This document shows positions 1-9,731 of a stretch of DNA of 64,000 nt, piece after piece. Position 1 is the first letter of the stretch; each line of letters begins with the position of its first letter. Made by a program: the position numbers and the translations under genes. Source of the DNA: Bradyrhizobium oligotrophicum S58 (GTDB lineage Bacteria > Pseudomonadota > Alphaproteobacteria > Rhizobiales > Xanthobacteraceae); the NCBI RefSeq assembly GCF_000344805.1, contig NC_020453.1:2046001-2110000 (forward strand), written 5' to 3'. The notes below the pieces were generated by a model. The model worked only from the letters and a program-made list of their open reading frames with translations. It did not search any database and was not told the origin of the DNA.

Positions 1-840
1 CCGAACCTGGTTGTCGATGACGCCAAGAATGCGAACCGCGTGGCGGGCCCAGTCGTGATGCGGATCCTCCTCCGGACTTATCTGCTGGCCGGCATCGCTC
101 ACGAGCAGCGTCGAAAAGCGCTTCACGGTCTCGAGGCCGAGATTGTCATAGACGCCGCCATCGCTGAGCACGGCGCTGGTCGTGTAGGGCGGGTGGCTCA
201 GATCGGCTCCTTCGACCGCACGCACCGCTTGGTGGATGGGCAAAGTGAGCGGCGACAGGATCGGCGGGAAGGCGGAGGACGCGGCGACGGCGGTCGCAAG
301 TGTCACGTCGGGTGCATCGACCAGCCCGACCCGGTAGTCGCCCATGTACCGGCGCGAGAATCGCCACAGCACGGCGGATTGGATGTTGGTCGCGTTGATG
401 ACGAAGCGCGGCGCCTTGCCGTCGCTGTCATCCGGCAGATCCGCAAGCTTCTTGCCGTCGAACAGCACATCGTCATAGGCGGCTGCGACGCGGTCGCTGA
501 TCGTGCCGGGCAGGAAGATGCCACCGATCACCGCGCCGACATCGACGGAGGTGTCGGCCATTTTTCGCAAGCCATCGACGACGATGCTGAAGTTCTGCGC
601 CTTTCCTGCTGCATCGAAGTTGAGGTCTTTCCAGCGCAGACCGAGATAGGCCGCGGTGATCGAACCGCCTGACACGCTCGAAATGCGCTTGAGCCGGCTC
701 AGCAGACCGACCTCGTTGAGCCGCCAGAGCGCGCCGATGTGAAACACCATGGCGCGGTAGCCGCCGCCGGACAAGGACAGCGTCACGCCGTCTTCATGCT
801 GAGAGGTTGCGGCATCAAGGTCGGTCGGCTCGATCGGCAT
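1..840 (-). CDS. Patatin-like phospholipase (C-terminus cut by window edge)
   Basis: Serine acyl hydrolase of the patatin family, expected to hydrolyse membrane or storage lipid esters. I translated it by hand from the ATG at 838-840. GGGYRA at residues 25-30 supplies the glycine-rich oxyanion region. SVSGG at residues 55-59 supplies the nucleophile Ser57. SDGG near residue 225 supplies the catalytic Asp of the Ser-Asp dyad. A clear GGAGG ribosome site lies 7 bases upstream of the ATG. No signal peptide or membrane segment is visible in the part present. The reading frame runs off position 1, so the C-terminal domain and total length are unknown. The family call is strong; the substrate cannot be inferred. 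Confidence 0.85.
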   Translation of the reverse strand, partial: MPIEPTDLDAATSQHEDGVTLSLSGGGYRAMVFHIGALWRLNEVGLLSRLKRISSVSGGSITAAYLGLRWKDLNFDAAGKAQNFSIVVDGLRKMADTSVDVGAVIGGIFLPGTISDRVAAAYDDVLFDGKKLADLPDDSDGKAPRFVINATNIQSAVLWRFSRRYMGDYRVGLVDAPDVTLATAVAASSAFPPILSPLTLPIHQAVRAVEGADLSHPPYTTSAVLSDGGVYDNLGLETVKRFSTLLVSDAGQQISPEEDPHHDWARHAVRILGVIDNQVR

Positions 841-908
841 GACAGTCCTCCCTTTTGCCGATGGGTCGCTGCGGACCGACACACGTTCAACGGGACTGCA
901 AATATTTC

Positions 909-928
909 TGCACCCGCTGCGCGGTGCA
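909..928 (-). terminator. Hairpin downstream of the small secreted-protein gene
   Basis: TGCACC and GGTGCA pair around a short GC core. On the minus strand the hairpin is followed by an A/T-rich stretch (GAAATATTT). It lies 49 bases past the stop of the gene ending at 977 and before the patatin gene, so an intrinsic terminator is plausible. The T-run is interrupted, which keeps confidence moderate. Confidence 0.4.
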
Positions 929-976
929 AGACGGCGCGCTGACGCAGAGGGCTCAGGCGGCGAGTTCGCCCGCCGA

Positions 977-1555
977 TTACTGGTACGGGTCGTGGGCGGC
1001 GTTGGTCAGGGTCTGCCGCACCCGGCGGAGCGTGATCGGCGTGCCGTCGGACACGAACTGCAGCTCATAGGCGCGGCCGGAATCGTCCTTGGCGGAGCAG
1101 GTGACGCTGGTCACCTTGAGCATGGCGAAATTGCCGACCTGCCGGCAGACGCCGGATGAGCTCTGCGCCGCCGGCACCGGAATGCCGTCGACCTTCGGGC
1201 GGTGCTTCGAGTTGAGCAGCATGCGATCGATCGGCAGCTCGTAGACGTTCTGGATCGACCTGCGGCCGTTGACGCCGGAGAATGCGATGATGTGGCTCTC
1301 GTCGGCGGGATCGTCGAGCGCGACGGTGAAATGGGCACGGCCCTTCTCGCTGTGAAAGAACGCGACCGTCTTGCACGGGAACTCGCGGCCGTCGACCTTC
1401 ACGGTGCGGCAGCTGCCGGACATCAGCGCATAGAGATCGATGTCGGGCCGCTCCTCCGGTGGGCTCGCCAGCGGCACCGGCTGCTGAGCCACGCAGGGCG
1501 TGCCCAGGGACAGACAGAGCGCGGCGGCGGCGAGGCGAGGAAAATGCAAGGGCAT
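977..1555 (-). CDS. Secreted hypothetical protein, 192 aa, two cysteine pairs
   Basis: I do not recognise a named family. From the ATG at 1553-1555 the protein starts with a short basic N-terminus and a hydrophobic run (PRLAAAALCLSLGTP) ending near AQQ, a typical Sec signal peptide. The longer open frame upstream has no signal peptide at its start and is arginine-rich, so I prefer this start although no good ribosome site is visible. The mature part has four cysteines in two pairs (GSC...FPC and GVC...VTC), suggesting disulfides in the periplasm. It stands alone between two unrelated genes, divergent from the lactonase-like gene at 1797. Nothing indicates a catalytic role. Confidence 0.65.
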   Translation of the reverse strand: MPLHFPRLAAAALCLSLGTPCVAQQPVPLASPPEERPDIDLYALMSGSCRTVKVDGREFPCKTVAFFHSEKGRAHFTVALDDPADESHIIAFSGVNGRRSIQNVYELPIDRMLLNSKHRPKVDGIPVPAAQSSSGVCRQVGNFAMLKVTSVTCSAKDDSGRAYELQFVSDGTPITLRRVRQTLTNAAHDPYQ

Positions 1556-1796
1556 CCGCGGGGTGGGCCTGGAGGAATCATATCTGCGCAGCAGAGTAAG
1601 CGATGTGTCAGCTTTGCGGCAAAAAGAGGTCGGACGCTGGCCTGCCCAGCGTACCTCTGATCGCGGTCGCCTCCGGACGATGCGCCGTTGCGCGCCGATT
1701 GATACCGCAAAAGCAATAGAAAGTTCGGTGCGCACCTTCTATGGGAACGACATGGCCGGTCCCCGGCCCAACACAAGAGCCATACGGAGGAAACTG

Positions 1797-2885
1797 ATGA
1801 ATCTGTCGCGTCGCGGCATTCTGTCGGCCGCGCTGAGCGGAGCGGCCCTCGCGATCTCGGGCCAGGCAAGGGCGCAATCCTTCGCCTTCAAGCCGAACCA
1901 GCGATATCCCGATCCCGCGGTCGAGATCCTCGATCCCAGCTTCGCCAAGTACCGCCTCTACAGCTCGACCATCGAGCAGGTCGCGAGCGGCATGCGATGG
2001 GCGGAGGGGCCGGCCTATTTCCCGGATGAAGGCTACCTGCTGCTCAGCGACATTCCCAACAACCGCATCATGAAGCTCAGCGAGAAGGACGGCAGCTTCA
2101 CCGTCTTCCGCAGCCCGGCGAACTACGCCAACGGCAATACGCGCGACCGTCAGGGCCGGCTTGTCAGTTGCGAGCATTCGGTGACGCGCCGGATCACCCG
2201 CACCGAGAAGAATGGCACGGTCACGGTGCTCGCCGACGGCTTCGAAGGCAAGCGGCTCAACGCGCCGAACGACGTCGTCGTGAAATCCGATGATACGATC
2301 TGGTTCACCGATCCGCTGTTCGGCATCAACGGCAATTGGGAAGGCTTCAAGGCCAAGTCGGAGCAGGCCAACACCAACGTGTTTAGGATCGGCACCGACG
2401 GCAAGCTCACCGCGGTCATCACCGACCTCGTCAATCCGAACGGGCTCGCGTTCTCGCCGGACGAGAAGAAGCTCTACGTCGTCGAGTGGAAGGGCACGCC
2501 GAACCGCAGCATCTGGAGCTACGACGTCAATGCCGACGGCACGGTCGGCAACAAGGTCAAGCTGATCGACGCGGCCGACCAGGGCTCGCTCGACGGCTTC
2601 CGCGTCGACCGTGACGGCAATCTGTGGTGCGGCTGGGGCTCCAACGGCGCATTGGCCTCCGAGCCGGTCGACGTCAACGGCCGCAAGGTGTTTCCGCTCA
2701 AGGCGCGGTCCGAGGATCTCGACGGCGTGATGGTGTTCAACCCGCAGGGCAAGCCGATCGGCTTCATCCGCCTGCCGGAACGCTGCGCCAATCTCACCTT
2801 CGGCGGACCGAAGAACAACCGGCTCTACATGGCGGCGTCGCATTCGCTCTACGCGCTCTATGTCGAGACGGAGGGCGCGGTGTAG
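1797..2885 (+). CDS. Tat-exported SMP-30/gluconolactonase-like hydrolase
   Basis: Six-bladed beta-propeller of the SMP-30/gluconolactonase/LRE family, expected to hydrolyse a sugar-acid lactone in the periplasm using a divalent metal. The 362-residue protein begins with NLSRRGILSAALSG and a cleavage-like site after QARA, which is a twin-arginine signal. Family features include WAEGPAYF near residue 70, NAPNDVVV and NPNGLAFSPDEKKLYV, which carry the metal-binding Glu, Asn and Asp of the propeller. The start is fixed by GGAGG six bases upstream of the ATG at 1797. An upstream in-frame extension lacks a signal peptide. It sits next to the aldarate catabolism cluster, which fits production of free sugar acids outside the cytoplasm, but the substrate is an inference. 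Confidence 0.88.
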   Translation: MNLSRRGILSAALSGAALAISGQARAQSFAFKPNQRYPDPAVEILDPSFAKYRLYSSTIEQVASGMRWAEGPAYFPDEGYLLLSDIPNNRIMKLSEKDGSFTVFRSPANYANGNTRDRQGRLVSCEHSVTRRITRTEKNGTVTVLADGFEGKRLNAPNDVVVKSDDTIWFTDPLFGINGNWEGFKAKSEQANTNVFRIGTDGKLTAVITDLVNPNGLAFSPDEKKLYVVEWKGTPNRSIWSYDVNADGTVGNKVKLIDAADQGSLDGFRVDRDGNLWCGWGSNGALASEPVDVNGRKVFPLKARSEDLDGVMVFNPQGKPIGFIRLPERCANLTFGGPKNNRLYMAASHSLYALYVETEGAV

Positions 2886-2912
2886 CGCACCCGGCATCGG
2901 GATGTCGGCGTT

Positions 2913-2998
2913 CGTCATTGCGAGCGCAGCGACGCAATCCAGAGTCTTGATACAACGGGAACTGGATTGCTTCGTCGCTCTGACCTCTCGCAATGACG
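2913..2998. repeat. Palindromic repeat, family A copy 1
   Basis: An 86-base inverted repeat with outer arms CGTCATTGCGAG and its complement, and inner arms GCAATCCAG/CTGGATTGC. It lies between the convergent lactonase-like gene and the class II aldolase gene. The same element recurs at 3862-3940 and 5664-5744 and, degraded, near 61998. The arms fold into a long hairpin that could act as a bidirectional terminator here. Confidence 0.9.
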
Positions 2999-3011
2999 TT
3001 CATCCGGGCTA

Positions 3012-3806
3012 TCATTTGCCCGCCTGCACCTTCTGCTTCCACAACGCCCAGGCGCGGTCCATGATCACCATGTTGACCGCGTCGGCCTTGGTGGCCTCCT
3101 CGGCGCTCAGGAAGGTGATCTCGCTGCCGAGTCCGATCGCCTGCGTCTGCAGCTTGGCATTCACGTCGGTGTAGTAGGCGCGGAACACGGCGACCTTGAC
3201 CGCGGAGCCGACGGTGACGTCGCCATGGCCGCGCATCAGCACCACCGATTTGTCGCCGAGCGCTGATGCCAGCGACTTGCCGATCGCATTGTTGCTGACC
3301 AGCATGTTGGTCGTGCCGAAATCCTTGCCGATGTCCCAGACGGCTGCGCCGGCGCCGAGGAAGGCGGCGTTGTGATAGAGCGGCCGCAGGGTCGTGCGGC
3401 TGACGCTGAACGGCACGACGCCCGGCGAATGGGTGTGCACCACCGCCTTCACGTCCGGGCGCGCGCGGTAGATCTCGGCATGGATGAAGCGTTCGAGGAA
3501 GACAGTGCGGCCGCGGGCATCCACGGCTTCGCCATTCTCGTCGAACTCCATGATGTCGTCGGCCGTGACCTGCGCCGGCGCGACGGAGCGCGCCATCAGG
3601 AAGTGGCCGGGATTGGTGGGATGCCGCGCGCTGACATGGCCGAAGGCGTCGACGACGCCGAGATCGGCGAGGATGCGGCTGCCGGCGGCGATATCGTCGA
3701 GCAGTTCGCGCGGGACGCCGGGAATGGAGTCCTGGGCGCGGGAGGGAGCGGCGGAGAGGAGGACGGTTGCGAAAGCAATTGCGGCAAAACAACTGACCTT
3801 AGACAT
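3012..3806 (-). CDS. Secreted class II aldolase/adducin-family protein
   Basis: The fold is that of zinc-dependent fuculose-phosphate-type aldolases. HTHSPG (Zn-binding His pair), HAEIY and MRGHGD (third Zn His) are present in the expected order. Unusually, the 264-residue protein begins with a clear Sec signal peptide (SCFAAIAFATVLLSAAPSRAQ), placing the enzyme in the periplasm, where phosphorylated sugars are not expected. It therefore probably acts on an unphosphorylated hydroxy acid or keto acid, or is a non-enzymatic binder. The start has a strong GGGAGGGG ribosome site. It follows garD on the same strand, separated by a family A repeat, so it may be a loosely attached last gene of the aldarate cluster. 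Substrate unknown. Confidence 0.82.
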   Translation of the reverse strand: MSKVSCFAAIAFATVLLSAAPSRAQDSIPGVPRELLDDIAAGSRILADLGVVDAFGHVSARHPTNPGHFLMARSVAPAQVTADDIMEFDENGEAVDARGRTVFLERFIHAEIYRARPDVKAVVHTHSPGVVPFSVSRTTLRPLYHNAAFLGAGAAVWDIGKDFGTTNMLVSNNAIGKSLASALGDKSVVLMRGHGDVTVGSAVKVAVFRAYYTDVNAKLQTQAIGLGSEITFLSAEEATKADAVNMVIMDRAWALWKQKVQAGK

Positions 3807-3861
3807 GTTGTCGTTCCCCTCCCTGGTCCCAGTTGATCTAGGTTTGCCGCTTCAACATACG

Positions 3862-3940
3862 CGTCATTGCGAGCGAAGCGAAGCAATCCAGTTCTGTCCG
3901 GTACGGGACTCTGGATTGCTTCGCTGCGCTCGCAATGACG
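3862..3940. repeat. Palindromic repeat, family A copy 2
   Basis: Near-identical arms to the element at 2913: GTCATTGCGAGCGAAGCGAA on the left and its complement on the right, with a variable centre. It occupies the gap between garD and the class II aldolase gene and would form a strong hairpin in the transcript. Confidence 0.92.
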
Positions 3941-3998
3941 GGGATGGGTCTGGGTGAAGCAATTGCCATGGCCGTGTGAGCAAAATCCTGCCGGGGCC

Positions 3999-5540
3999 TC
4001 AGGTCACCGGCGCAGGGTTGAACAAGGTCAGGTCGTTGTGGATGCCCCAGCGGTCGGACCATGGCTTGGTGCGGCCGGAGGCGACGTCGAGGATCAGCTT
4101 GAACAGCTCCCAGCCGGTCTCCTCGATGGTCATCTCGCCGGTGGCGATGCGCCCCGCATCGAAATCGATCAGGTCCTTCCAGCGCCGCGCCAACTCGCTG
4201 CGGGTGGCGACCTTGATGACGGGCGCCGCCGCAAGGCCGTACGGCGTGCCGCGGCCGGTCGTGAACACCTGGAGCGTCATGCCGGAGGCGAGCTGAAGCG
4301 TGCCGCAGATGAAGTCGGAGGCCGGTGTCGCCGCAAACAGCATGCCCTTCTGCTTGGCCTTCTCGCCCGGTGCCAGCACGCCATGGATCGGACCGGAGCC
4401 GGACTTCACGATCGAGCCCAGCGACTTCTCGACGATGTTGGCGAGGCCGCCCTTCTTGTTGCCGGGCGTGGTGTTGGCGCTGCGATCGGCGCCGCCGCGC
4501 GCGAGATAGGAATCGTACCAATCCATCTCGCGGATCAGCGCGCGGCCGACGTCCTCGTTGATGGCGCGGCGCGTCAACAATTGGATTGCATCGCGAACTT
4601 CGGTCACTTCGGAGAACATCACGGTCGCGCCGGCGCGCACCAGCAGATCGGCGGCGAAGCCGACCGCGGGATTGGCGGTGACGCCGGAGAACGCATCGCT
4701 GCCGCCGCATTGCAGGCCGATCACGAGATCGGACGCCGGGCAGGTCTCGCGCGTGCGCTTGTTGAGCTCGGCCAGGCGCCGTTCGGCCTGGGTCATGATG
4801 GCGTCGACGATGGCGCCGAAGCCGTCGAACGCCTCGTCCTGCATGCGCACGATGGAATCTTCCGCGCCTTCCGGCAGCAGCCGCTCCGGCGCCAGCTTCT
4901 CGCAGCCGAGGCCGACGACGAGGATCTCGCCGCCGAAATTCGGGTTCAGCGCGAGGTTCTGCAGGGTGCGGATCGGCACAACGGCATCGGGCGCCGTGAT
5001 CGCGACGCCGCAGCCATAGGCGTGGGTGAGAGCGACGACGTCGTCCACGTTCGGGTACTTCGGCAGCAGCTCGGACTTGATGCGCTTGATGGCGTATTCG
5101 AGCGTGCCCTTGACGCATTGGACTGAGGTCGAGATGCCCAGCACGTTGCGGGTGCCGACCGAGCCGTCCCGGTTGCGATAGCCTTCGAACGTGTAGCCGT
5201 CGAGCGGCGGCAGCGGAGCAGGGACGGCGGTCGAGATCTCGAGCTTGTCGAGGGCAGGGGCCTCCGGCATGTCGATGCGGGCTTCGTCGACCCATTCCCC
5301 GGCTGATATCGGCGACTTGGCGGTGCCGATGATCTCACCGTAGCGGATGATCGGCGCGTCTTGCGCGATGTCGACCAGCGCCGTCTTGTGGCCCTGCGGC
5401 ACGAAGCTCTTCAGCGTCAGGCCGTCAGCGAATTTGGTGCCGGCAGGCAGCCCGAAATCATTCACCACGATCGCGACGTTGTCGCGCGCGTTGAGCTTGA
5501 TGATGCGGGGCTCCTGGTTCGCGACGACCTGCTGGTTCAT
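3999..5540 (-). CDS. garD: Galactarate dehydratase (UxaA/GarD family)
   Basis: Dehydrates D-galactarate to 5-dehydro-4-deoxy-D-glucarate. The 513-residue protein has an N-terminal SAF-like domain (about 1-90) and the long UxaA/GarD catalytic part. Family stretches include the Cys/His-rich segment around [22 protein letters not shown] and the C-terminal [18 protein letters not shown] chose the ATG at 5538-5540 (MNQQVV), which has a GGAG site; a longer open frame upstream is less likely. It is the fourth enzyme-level gene of the lysR-kdgD-gudD-dehydrogenase-garD run, and its product is the KdgD substrate. Altronate dehydratase is the alternative activity in this family, but the pathway neighbours strongly favour galactarate. 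Confidence 0.88.
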   Translation of the reverse strand: MNQQVVANQEPRIIKLNARDNVAIVVNDFGLPAGTKFADGLTLKSFVPQGHKTALVDIAQDAPIIRYGEIIGTAKSPISAGEWVDEARIDMPEAPALDKLEISTAVPAPLPPLDGYTFEGYRNRDGSVGTRNVLGISTSVQCVKGTLEYAIKRIKSELLPKYPNVDDVVALTHAYGCGVAITAPDAVVPIRTLQNLALNPNFGGEILVVGLGCEKLAPERLLPEGAEDSIVRMQDEAFDGFGAIVDAIMTQAERRLAELNKRTRETCPASDLVIGLQCGGSDAFSGVTANPAVGFAADLLVRAGATVMFSEVTEVRDAIQLLTRRAINEDVGRALIREMDWYDSYLARGGADRSANTTPGNKKGGLANIVEKSLGSIVKSGSGPIHGVLAPGEKAKQKGMLFAATPASDFICGTLQLASGMTLQVFTTGRGTPYGLAAAPVIKVATRSELARRWKDLIDFDAGRIATGEMTIEETGWELFKLILDVASGRTKPWSDRWGIHNDLTLFNPAPVT

Positions 5541-5559
5541 GCTGGCTCCGTTTCGCTCC

Positions 5560-5650
5560 GTAGGGTGGGCAAAGCGAAGCGTGCCCACCGTCATTCCTCT
5601 TGCTCCGAACCGTCGGTGGGCACGGCGCTACGCGCCTTTGCCCACCCTAC
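5560..5650. repeat. Palindromic repeat, family C copy 1
   Basis: Inverted repeat with ends GTAGGGTGGGCAAAG and CTTTGCCCACCCTAC, with inner GTGCCCACC/GGTGGGCAC arms. It sits directly upstream of garD inside the operon and is followed by a family A element, so two unrelated repeat classes are stacked in one intergenic gap. A related, degraded copy lies at 10909-10983. Confidence 0.88.
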
Positions 5651-5663
5651 AGGTCTTCGTTTC

Positions 5664-5744
5664 CGTCATTGCGAGCGAAGCGAAGCAATCCAGGATCAAG
5701 AAGGAAGTCTGGATTGCTTCGTCGCTTCGCTCCTCGCAATGACG
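5664..5744. repeat. Palindromic repeat, family A copy 3
   Basis: Arms match copies at 2913 and 3862 (GTCATTGCGAGCGAAGCGAA and complement). It lies between the dehydrogenase gene and garD, which are otherwise arranged as one transcription unit, and could attenuate or stabilise the mRNA at this point. Confidence 0.92.
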
Positions 5745-5765
5745 GCGCCCGTGACAGACGAGGGC

Positions 5766-7214
5766 TCACACCGGGAAGGTGTAGGCCGTCTTGACCGTGG
5801 TATAGAACTCTCTTGCGTAGGAGCCCTGCTCGCGGGCGCCGTAGCTCGAGCCTTTGCGGCCGCCGAACGGGACGTGGTAGTCGACGCCGGCGGTCGGCAA
5901 ATTGACCATCACCATGCCCGCTTCGCTGTTGCGCTTGAAGTGCGAGGCGTATTTCAGGCTGCTGGTGCAGACGCCGGCCGCGAGGCCGAACTCGGTGTCG
6001 TTGGCGATCGCCAGCGCCTCGTCATAGGTCTTGGCGCGGATCACGCAGGCGACCGGGCCGAAGACCTCCTCGCGGGCGATGCGCATGGTGTTGCTGGCCT
6101 CGGTGAACAGCGCCGGCTGCATGTAGAAGCCGGGCGTCTCGCGGTTCAACAATTCACCGCCCCAGGTGAGCTTGGCGCCTTCATCCTGGGCGATCTTGAG
6201 ATAGCGCTGATCCTGCTCGAGCTGGTTGCCGTCGACCACGGGGCCAATATGGGTGCCCTGCTTGACGGCGTCATCGACGACGAGGCCCTTGAGACGCTCG
6301 GTCATGGCGGCGACGAACTTGTCGTGGATGCCTTCGGTGACGATGAACCGCGACGATGCCGTGCAGCGCTGGCCGGTGGAGAAATAGGCGCCGTTGGTGG
6401 CGGCTTCGACCGCAACCTTGAGGTCGGCGTCATCGAGCACCACCAGCGGGTTCTTGCCGCCCATCTCGAGCTGGAACTTCTTCATCGGGTTCGACAGCAC
6501 GCAGGCCTGCGCGATCTTGCGGCCCGTGCCGACCGATCCGGTGAAGGAGATCGCGGCGACGTCCGGATGGTCGATCAGGGTCTGGCCGACCACCGAGCCG
6601 GAGCCGACGACGAGATTGAACACACCGGCGGGAAGGCCAGAGCGCGCGATGATCTCGGACAGCGCGTGCGCCGAGCCCGGCACCAGCTCGGCCGGCTTGA
6701 ACACGACCGTGTTGCCGTAGCAGAGCGCGGGCGCGATCTTCCAGGCGGGGATCGCGATCGGGAAATTCCAGGGCGTGATCATGCCGACGACGCCGACGGC
6801 CTCGCGGGTGATCTCGACGTCGAGGCCGGGCCTGACAGAGGCCCCCTTCTCGCCGGTCAGGCGCAGCGCCTCGCCGGCAAAGAACGCGAAGATCTGGCCG
6901 GCACGGGCGACCTCGCCGATGCCTTCCGGCAAGGTCTTGCCTTCCTCGCGCGCCAGCAGGCGGCCGAGCTCTTCCTTGCGCGACAGGATCTCCGCCGAGA
7001 TCTTGTTCAGCGCATCGTAGCGCTCCTGCGGCGTCGAGCGCGACCAGGCCGGAAACGCGGCCTTGGCGGCGGCGATCGCCTTCTCGGTCTGCGCCTTGTC
7101 GGCCTTGGCATATTCGCCGACGACGTCGTTGGTGTTGGACGGGTTGATGTTGCGGGTCACCCCGCTGCCGTCGACCCACTCGCCGGCAATGAAATTCTTG
7201 AGGATCGCGTTCAT
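5766..7214 (-). CDS. Aldehyde dehydrogenase, probably 2,5-dioxovalerate (alpha-ketoglutaric semialdehyde) dehydrogenase
   Basis: NAD(P)-dependent oxidation of 2,5-dioxopentanoate to 2-oxoglutarate, the last step of aldarate breakdown. The 482-residue length and motifs are those of the ALDH superfamily: TPWNFP (cofactor site), FTGSVGTG, EMGGKN with catalytic Glu, and GQRCTASSRF with catalytic Cys near residue 284, then EVFGPV. The start ATG at 7212-7214 has GGAG just upstream. The general fold is certain; the substrate comes from context, since gudD and kdgD directly upstream produce exactly this aldehyde. Only 53 bases separate it from gudD, so co-transcription is likely. Confidence 0.88.
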   Translation of the reverse strand: MNAILKNFIAGEWVDGSGVTRNINPSNTNDVVGEYAKADKAQTEKAIAAAKAAFPAWSRSTPQERYDALNKISAEILSRKEELGRLLAREEGKTLPEGIGEVARAGQIFAFFAGEALRLTGEKGASVRPGLDVEITREAVGVVGMITPWNFPIAIPAWKIAPALCYGNTVVFKPAELVPGSAHALSEIIARSGLPAGVFNLVVGSGSVVGQTLIDHPDVAAISFTGSVGTGRKIAQACVLSNPMKKFQLEMGGKNPLVVLDDADLKVAVEAATNGAYFSTGQRCTASSRFIVTEGIHDKFVAAMTERLKGLVVDDAVKQGTHIGPVVDGNQLEQDQRYLKIAQDEGAKLTWGGELLNRETPGFYMQPALFTEASNTMRIAREEVFGPVACVIRAKTYDEALAIANDTEFGLAAGVCTSSLKYASHFKRNSEAGMVMVNLPTAGVDYHVPFGGRKGSSYGAREQGSYAREFYTTVKTAYTFPV

Positions 7215-7267
7215 GTTGTTCTCCAGACTTTGCGCGATTGCTCGGACAATCTAACCGATCGCCCCCG

Positions 7268-8623
7268 TCATCGCACGAGACAGGGGCGCTTGTCGTCGAA
7301 AGTCCAGCCGGGGATCAGATACTGCATTGCGACGGCGTCGTCGCGTGCGCCGAGCCCATGCGTCTTGTAAAGTGCATGAGCCTTTTCGATGGCGCCGCGG
7401 TCAACTTCGATGCCGAGCCCGGGTTGCTCCGGCACGGCGATCCTGCCGCCCTCGATCTGCAGCGGCGCCTTCGTCAGCGCCTGGCCGTCCTGCCAGATCC
7501 AGTGGGTGTCGATCGCGGTGACCTTGCCCGGGGCGGCGGCGGCGACATGGGTGAACATCGCCAGCGAAATGTCGAAATGGTTGTTGGAGTGTGAACCCCA
7601 GGTGAGGCCATTGTCCTTGCAGGTCTGGGCGACGCGCACCGAGCCCTGCATGGTCCAGAAATGGGGATCGGCCAAGGGGATGTCGACCGCGCCGAGCCGC
7701 AGCGCATGGCTGAGCTGCCGCCAGTCGGTGGCGATCATGTTGGTGGCGGTTGGCAGGCCCGTGGCGCGGCGGAACTCGGCCATGATCTCGCGGCCCGAGA
7801 AGCCGGCCTCGGCGCCGCAGGGGTCCTCGGCATAAGCGAGGATGCCGTGCATGTCCTTGCAGAGCCGGATCGCCTCATCCAGCGACCATGCGCCGTTCGG
7901 ATCGAGCGTGACGCGCGCCTGCGGGAAGCGTTTGGCGATCGCGGTCACCGCCTCGATCTCGGCTTCGCCCGCGAGCACGCCGCCCTTCAGCTTGAAATCG
8001 GCAAAGCCGTAGGCATCGTGGGTGGCCTCGGCGAGCCGCACCACGGCCTCGGGCGTCATCGCTTCCTGATGGCGCAAGGTGTACCAGCCCTCACGCTCGC
8101 CCGCGCCGGTGGCGTAGGGTAGATCGGTCTTCTTGCGGTCGCCGACGAAGAAGAGATATCCGAGCGCCTCGACCGATGCGCGCTGCTGGCCTTCGCCGAG
8201 CAGCGCAGCGACAGGCAGGCCGAGATGCTGGCCGAGCAAATCGAGCAGCGCGGATTCGACGGCGGTCACGGCATGGATCATCACGCGCAGATCGAACGTC
8301 TGCTTGCCGCGACCGCCGGCGTCGCGGTCGGCGAAGGCGGTGCGCATCGTGGCCAGGATGGTGTTGCAGGCGCCGATGCTCTTGCCCACGATCAGGCTCT
8401 TCGCATCCTCCAGCGTCTGCCGGATCTTCTCGCCGCCCGGCACCTCGCCGACACCGGTGTGGCCGGCATTGTCGGTGAGGATGACGAGGTTGCGGGTGAA
8501 GAACGGCCCATGCGCGCCGCTGAGATTGAGCAGCATGCTGTCACGGCCGGCGACCGGAATGACCTCCATGCCGGTGACGACCGGCGCGCCGGAGATTCCT
8601 GTGCTGGTGGCTTCGTGACTCAT
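7268..8623 (-). CDS. gudD: D-glucarate dehydratase
   Basis: Enolase-superfamily enzyme that dehydrates D-glucarate to 5-dehydro-4-deoxy-D-glucarate with Mg2+. The 451-residue protein (E. coli GudD is about 446) shows the diagnostic order: KLKGG near residue 210 (catalytic Lys), LDPNGAW and AEDPCG (metal-binding Asp and Glu), TNMIATD (Asn) and [10 protein letters not shown] with the catalytic His. The start at 8621-8623 (MSHEAT) has an excellent AGGAGG site; an upstream in-frame ATG does not. Its product feeds KdgD, encoded immediately upstream in the operon. Confidence 0.95.
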   Translation of the reverse strand: MSHEATSTGISGAPVVTGMEVIPVAGRDSMLLNLSGAHGPFFTRNLVILTDNAGHTGVGEVPGGEKIRQTLEDAKSLIVGKSIGACNTILATMRTAFADRDAGGRGKQTFDLRVMIHAVTAVESALLDLLGQHLGLPVAALLGEGQQRASVEALGYLFFVGDRKKTDLPYATGAGEREGWYTLRHQEAMTPEAVVRLAEATHDAYGFADFKLKGGVLAGEAEIEAVTAIAKRFPQARVTLDPNGAWSLDEAIRLCKDMHGILAYAEDPCGAEAGFSGREIMAEFRRATGLPTATNMIATDWRQLSHALRLGAVDIPLADPHFWTMQGSVRVAQTCKDNGLTWGSHSNNHFDISLAMFTHVAAAAPGKVTAIDTHWIWQDGQALTKAPLQIEGGRIAVPEQPGLGIEVDRGAIEKAHALYKTHGLGARDDAVAMQYLIPGWTFDDKRPCLVR

Positions 8624-8665
8624 GTGCTCCTCCTTTGGTCGCCTTGTTCTTGCTGCGCCCGTCCT

Positions 8666-8770
8666 CCTCATGGTGAGGAGCCCGCCACTTGGCGGGCGTC
8701 TCGAACCATGAGGCCAGGCTGTGGCCTCATCCTTCGAGACGCCTGCTACGCAGGCTCCTCAGGATGAGGG
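8666..8770. repeat. Palindromic repeat, family B copy 1
   Basis: Composite element made of two hairpins: CTCATGGTGAGGAGCCCGCC...TCGAACCATGAGG, then CCTCATCCTTCGAGACGCC...CTCCTCAGGATGAGG. It lies between kdgD and gudD inside the operon. Related copies occur at 46301, 52356, 59563 and 63490. Confidence 0.88.
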
Positions 8771-8789
8771 GCAAGGCGCAGCCCCGTCT

Positions 8790-9731
8790 TTACTCCGCGG
8801 CCTGGCTCACCGCCGCTGCCGGCAGCGCCTTCACCAACGCCGTCAGCTCGGCCATCTCCGCATCCGTCAGATCGGTCAGCGGCGGCCGCACCGGGCCGGA
8901 ATCGCGGCCGATCACCTTCATGCCGGCCTTGATGATCGAGACCGCGTAGCCCTTCTTGCGGTTGCGTATCGCGATCAGCGGCAAAATGAAATCCTTCAAT
9001 CCGGCATGGATCGCGGCGTGGTCGCGCTTGCGCACTGCGGCATAGAAGTTGGTCGCGAACTCCGGCACGAAGTTGAACACCGCCGAGGAATAGGTCGTCA
9101 CGCCCATGTCGAGATAGGGCAGGGCGAAGGTCTCGGCGGTCGGCAGGCCGCCGATATAGGTCAGGCGGTCACCCATCCTGGTGTAGACCCGGGTCATCAG
9201 CTCGATGTCGCCGATGCCGTCCTTGTAGCCGACCAGGTTCGGGCAGCGCTCGCACAGCCGGGCCAGCGTGTCCGGCTGCAGGATCGCGTTGTCGCGGTTG
9301 TAGACGATGACGCCGATCTTGACCGCATTGCAGATCGCTTCGACATGAGCGGCGAGGCCTTCCTGCTCGGCATGCATCAGATAGGGCGGCAGCAGCAGCA
9401 GGCCGTCGGCGCCGGCCTTCTCGGCACCAACAGCGATCTCGCGCGCGATCGCCGTGCCATAGCCAGTGCCGGCGAGCACGGGCACGCGGCCCTTGGTCTC
9501 CTCGACCGCGATCCGCACGACCTCGGGCACTTCGGCCGCCGTCAACGAGAAGAACTCGCCGGTGCCGCCGGCGGCGAACAGGCCGGCGACGTCATAGCCG
9601 CACAGCCAGTCCATGTTGGCGCGATAGGTGGCCTCGTCGAAGGAATGGTCGGCCTTGAACGGCGTCACGGGGAAGGAGAGCAGGCCGCTGCCGATTTTCG
9701 CAGCCATTTCCTTGGGGGTCATCTTGCTCAT
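8790..9731 (-). CDS. kdgD: 5-dehydro-4-deoxyglucarate dehydratase
   Basis: Class I aldolase-fold (DapA/NAL superfamily) enzyme that decarboxylates and dehydrates 5-dehydro-4-deoxy-D-glucarate to 2,5-dioxopentanoate. The 313-residue length is typical. The Schiff-base Lys lies in VGYKDG near residue 170 and the conserved Tyr in [21 protein letters not shown] is the substrate-carboxylate loop. I chose the start MSKMTPKE at 9729-9731, with GAGGA ten bases upstream; the longer frame upstream is low-complexity and arginine-rich. It is the first enzyme gene after the LysR regulator, ahead of gudD. Confidence 0.93.
   Translation of the reverse strand: MSKMTPKEMAAKIGSGLLSFPVTPFKADHSFDEATYRANMDWLCGYDVAGLFAAGGTGEFFSLTAAEVPEVVRIAVEETKGRVPVLAGTGYGTAIAREIAVGAEKAGADGLLLLPPYLMHAEQEGLAAHVEAICNAVKIGVIVYNRDNAILQPDTLARLCERCPNLVGYKDGIGDIELMTRVYTRMGDRLTYIGGLPTAETFALPYLDMGVTTYSSAVFNFVPEFATNFYAAVRKRDHAAIHAGLKDFILPLIAIRNRKKGYAVSIIKAGMKVIGRDSGPVRPPLTDLTDAEMAELTALVKALPAAAVSQAAE

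Noticed and set aside
1727..1736. GGTGCGCACC palindrome with flanking ATAGAA/TTCTAT before the gluconolactonase-like gene
   Set aside because: The flanking arms are not symmetric about the palindrome, and a ten-base GC palindrome is expected by chance in this genome.
1608..2993. A 461-codon minus-strand frame opposite the gluconolactonase-like gene
   Set aside because: Spans a repeat and an intergenic region; the plus-strand gene has signal peptide, ribosome site and propeller motifs.
2913..5744. The regularly recurring family A elements as a CRISPR array
   Set aside because: The copies are separated by whole genes, are palindromic hairpins and have no short unique spacers or cas genes.
5361..7370. 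A 669-codon plus-strand frame opposite the aldehyde dehydrogenase and the start of garD
   Set aside because: Runs across two genes and two repeat elements and has antisense composition.
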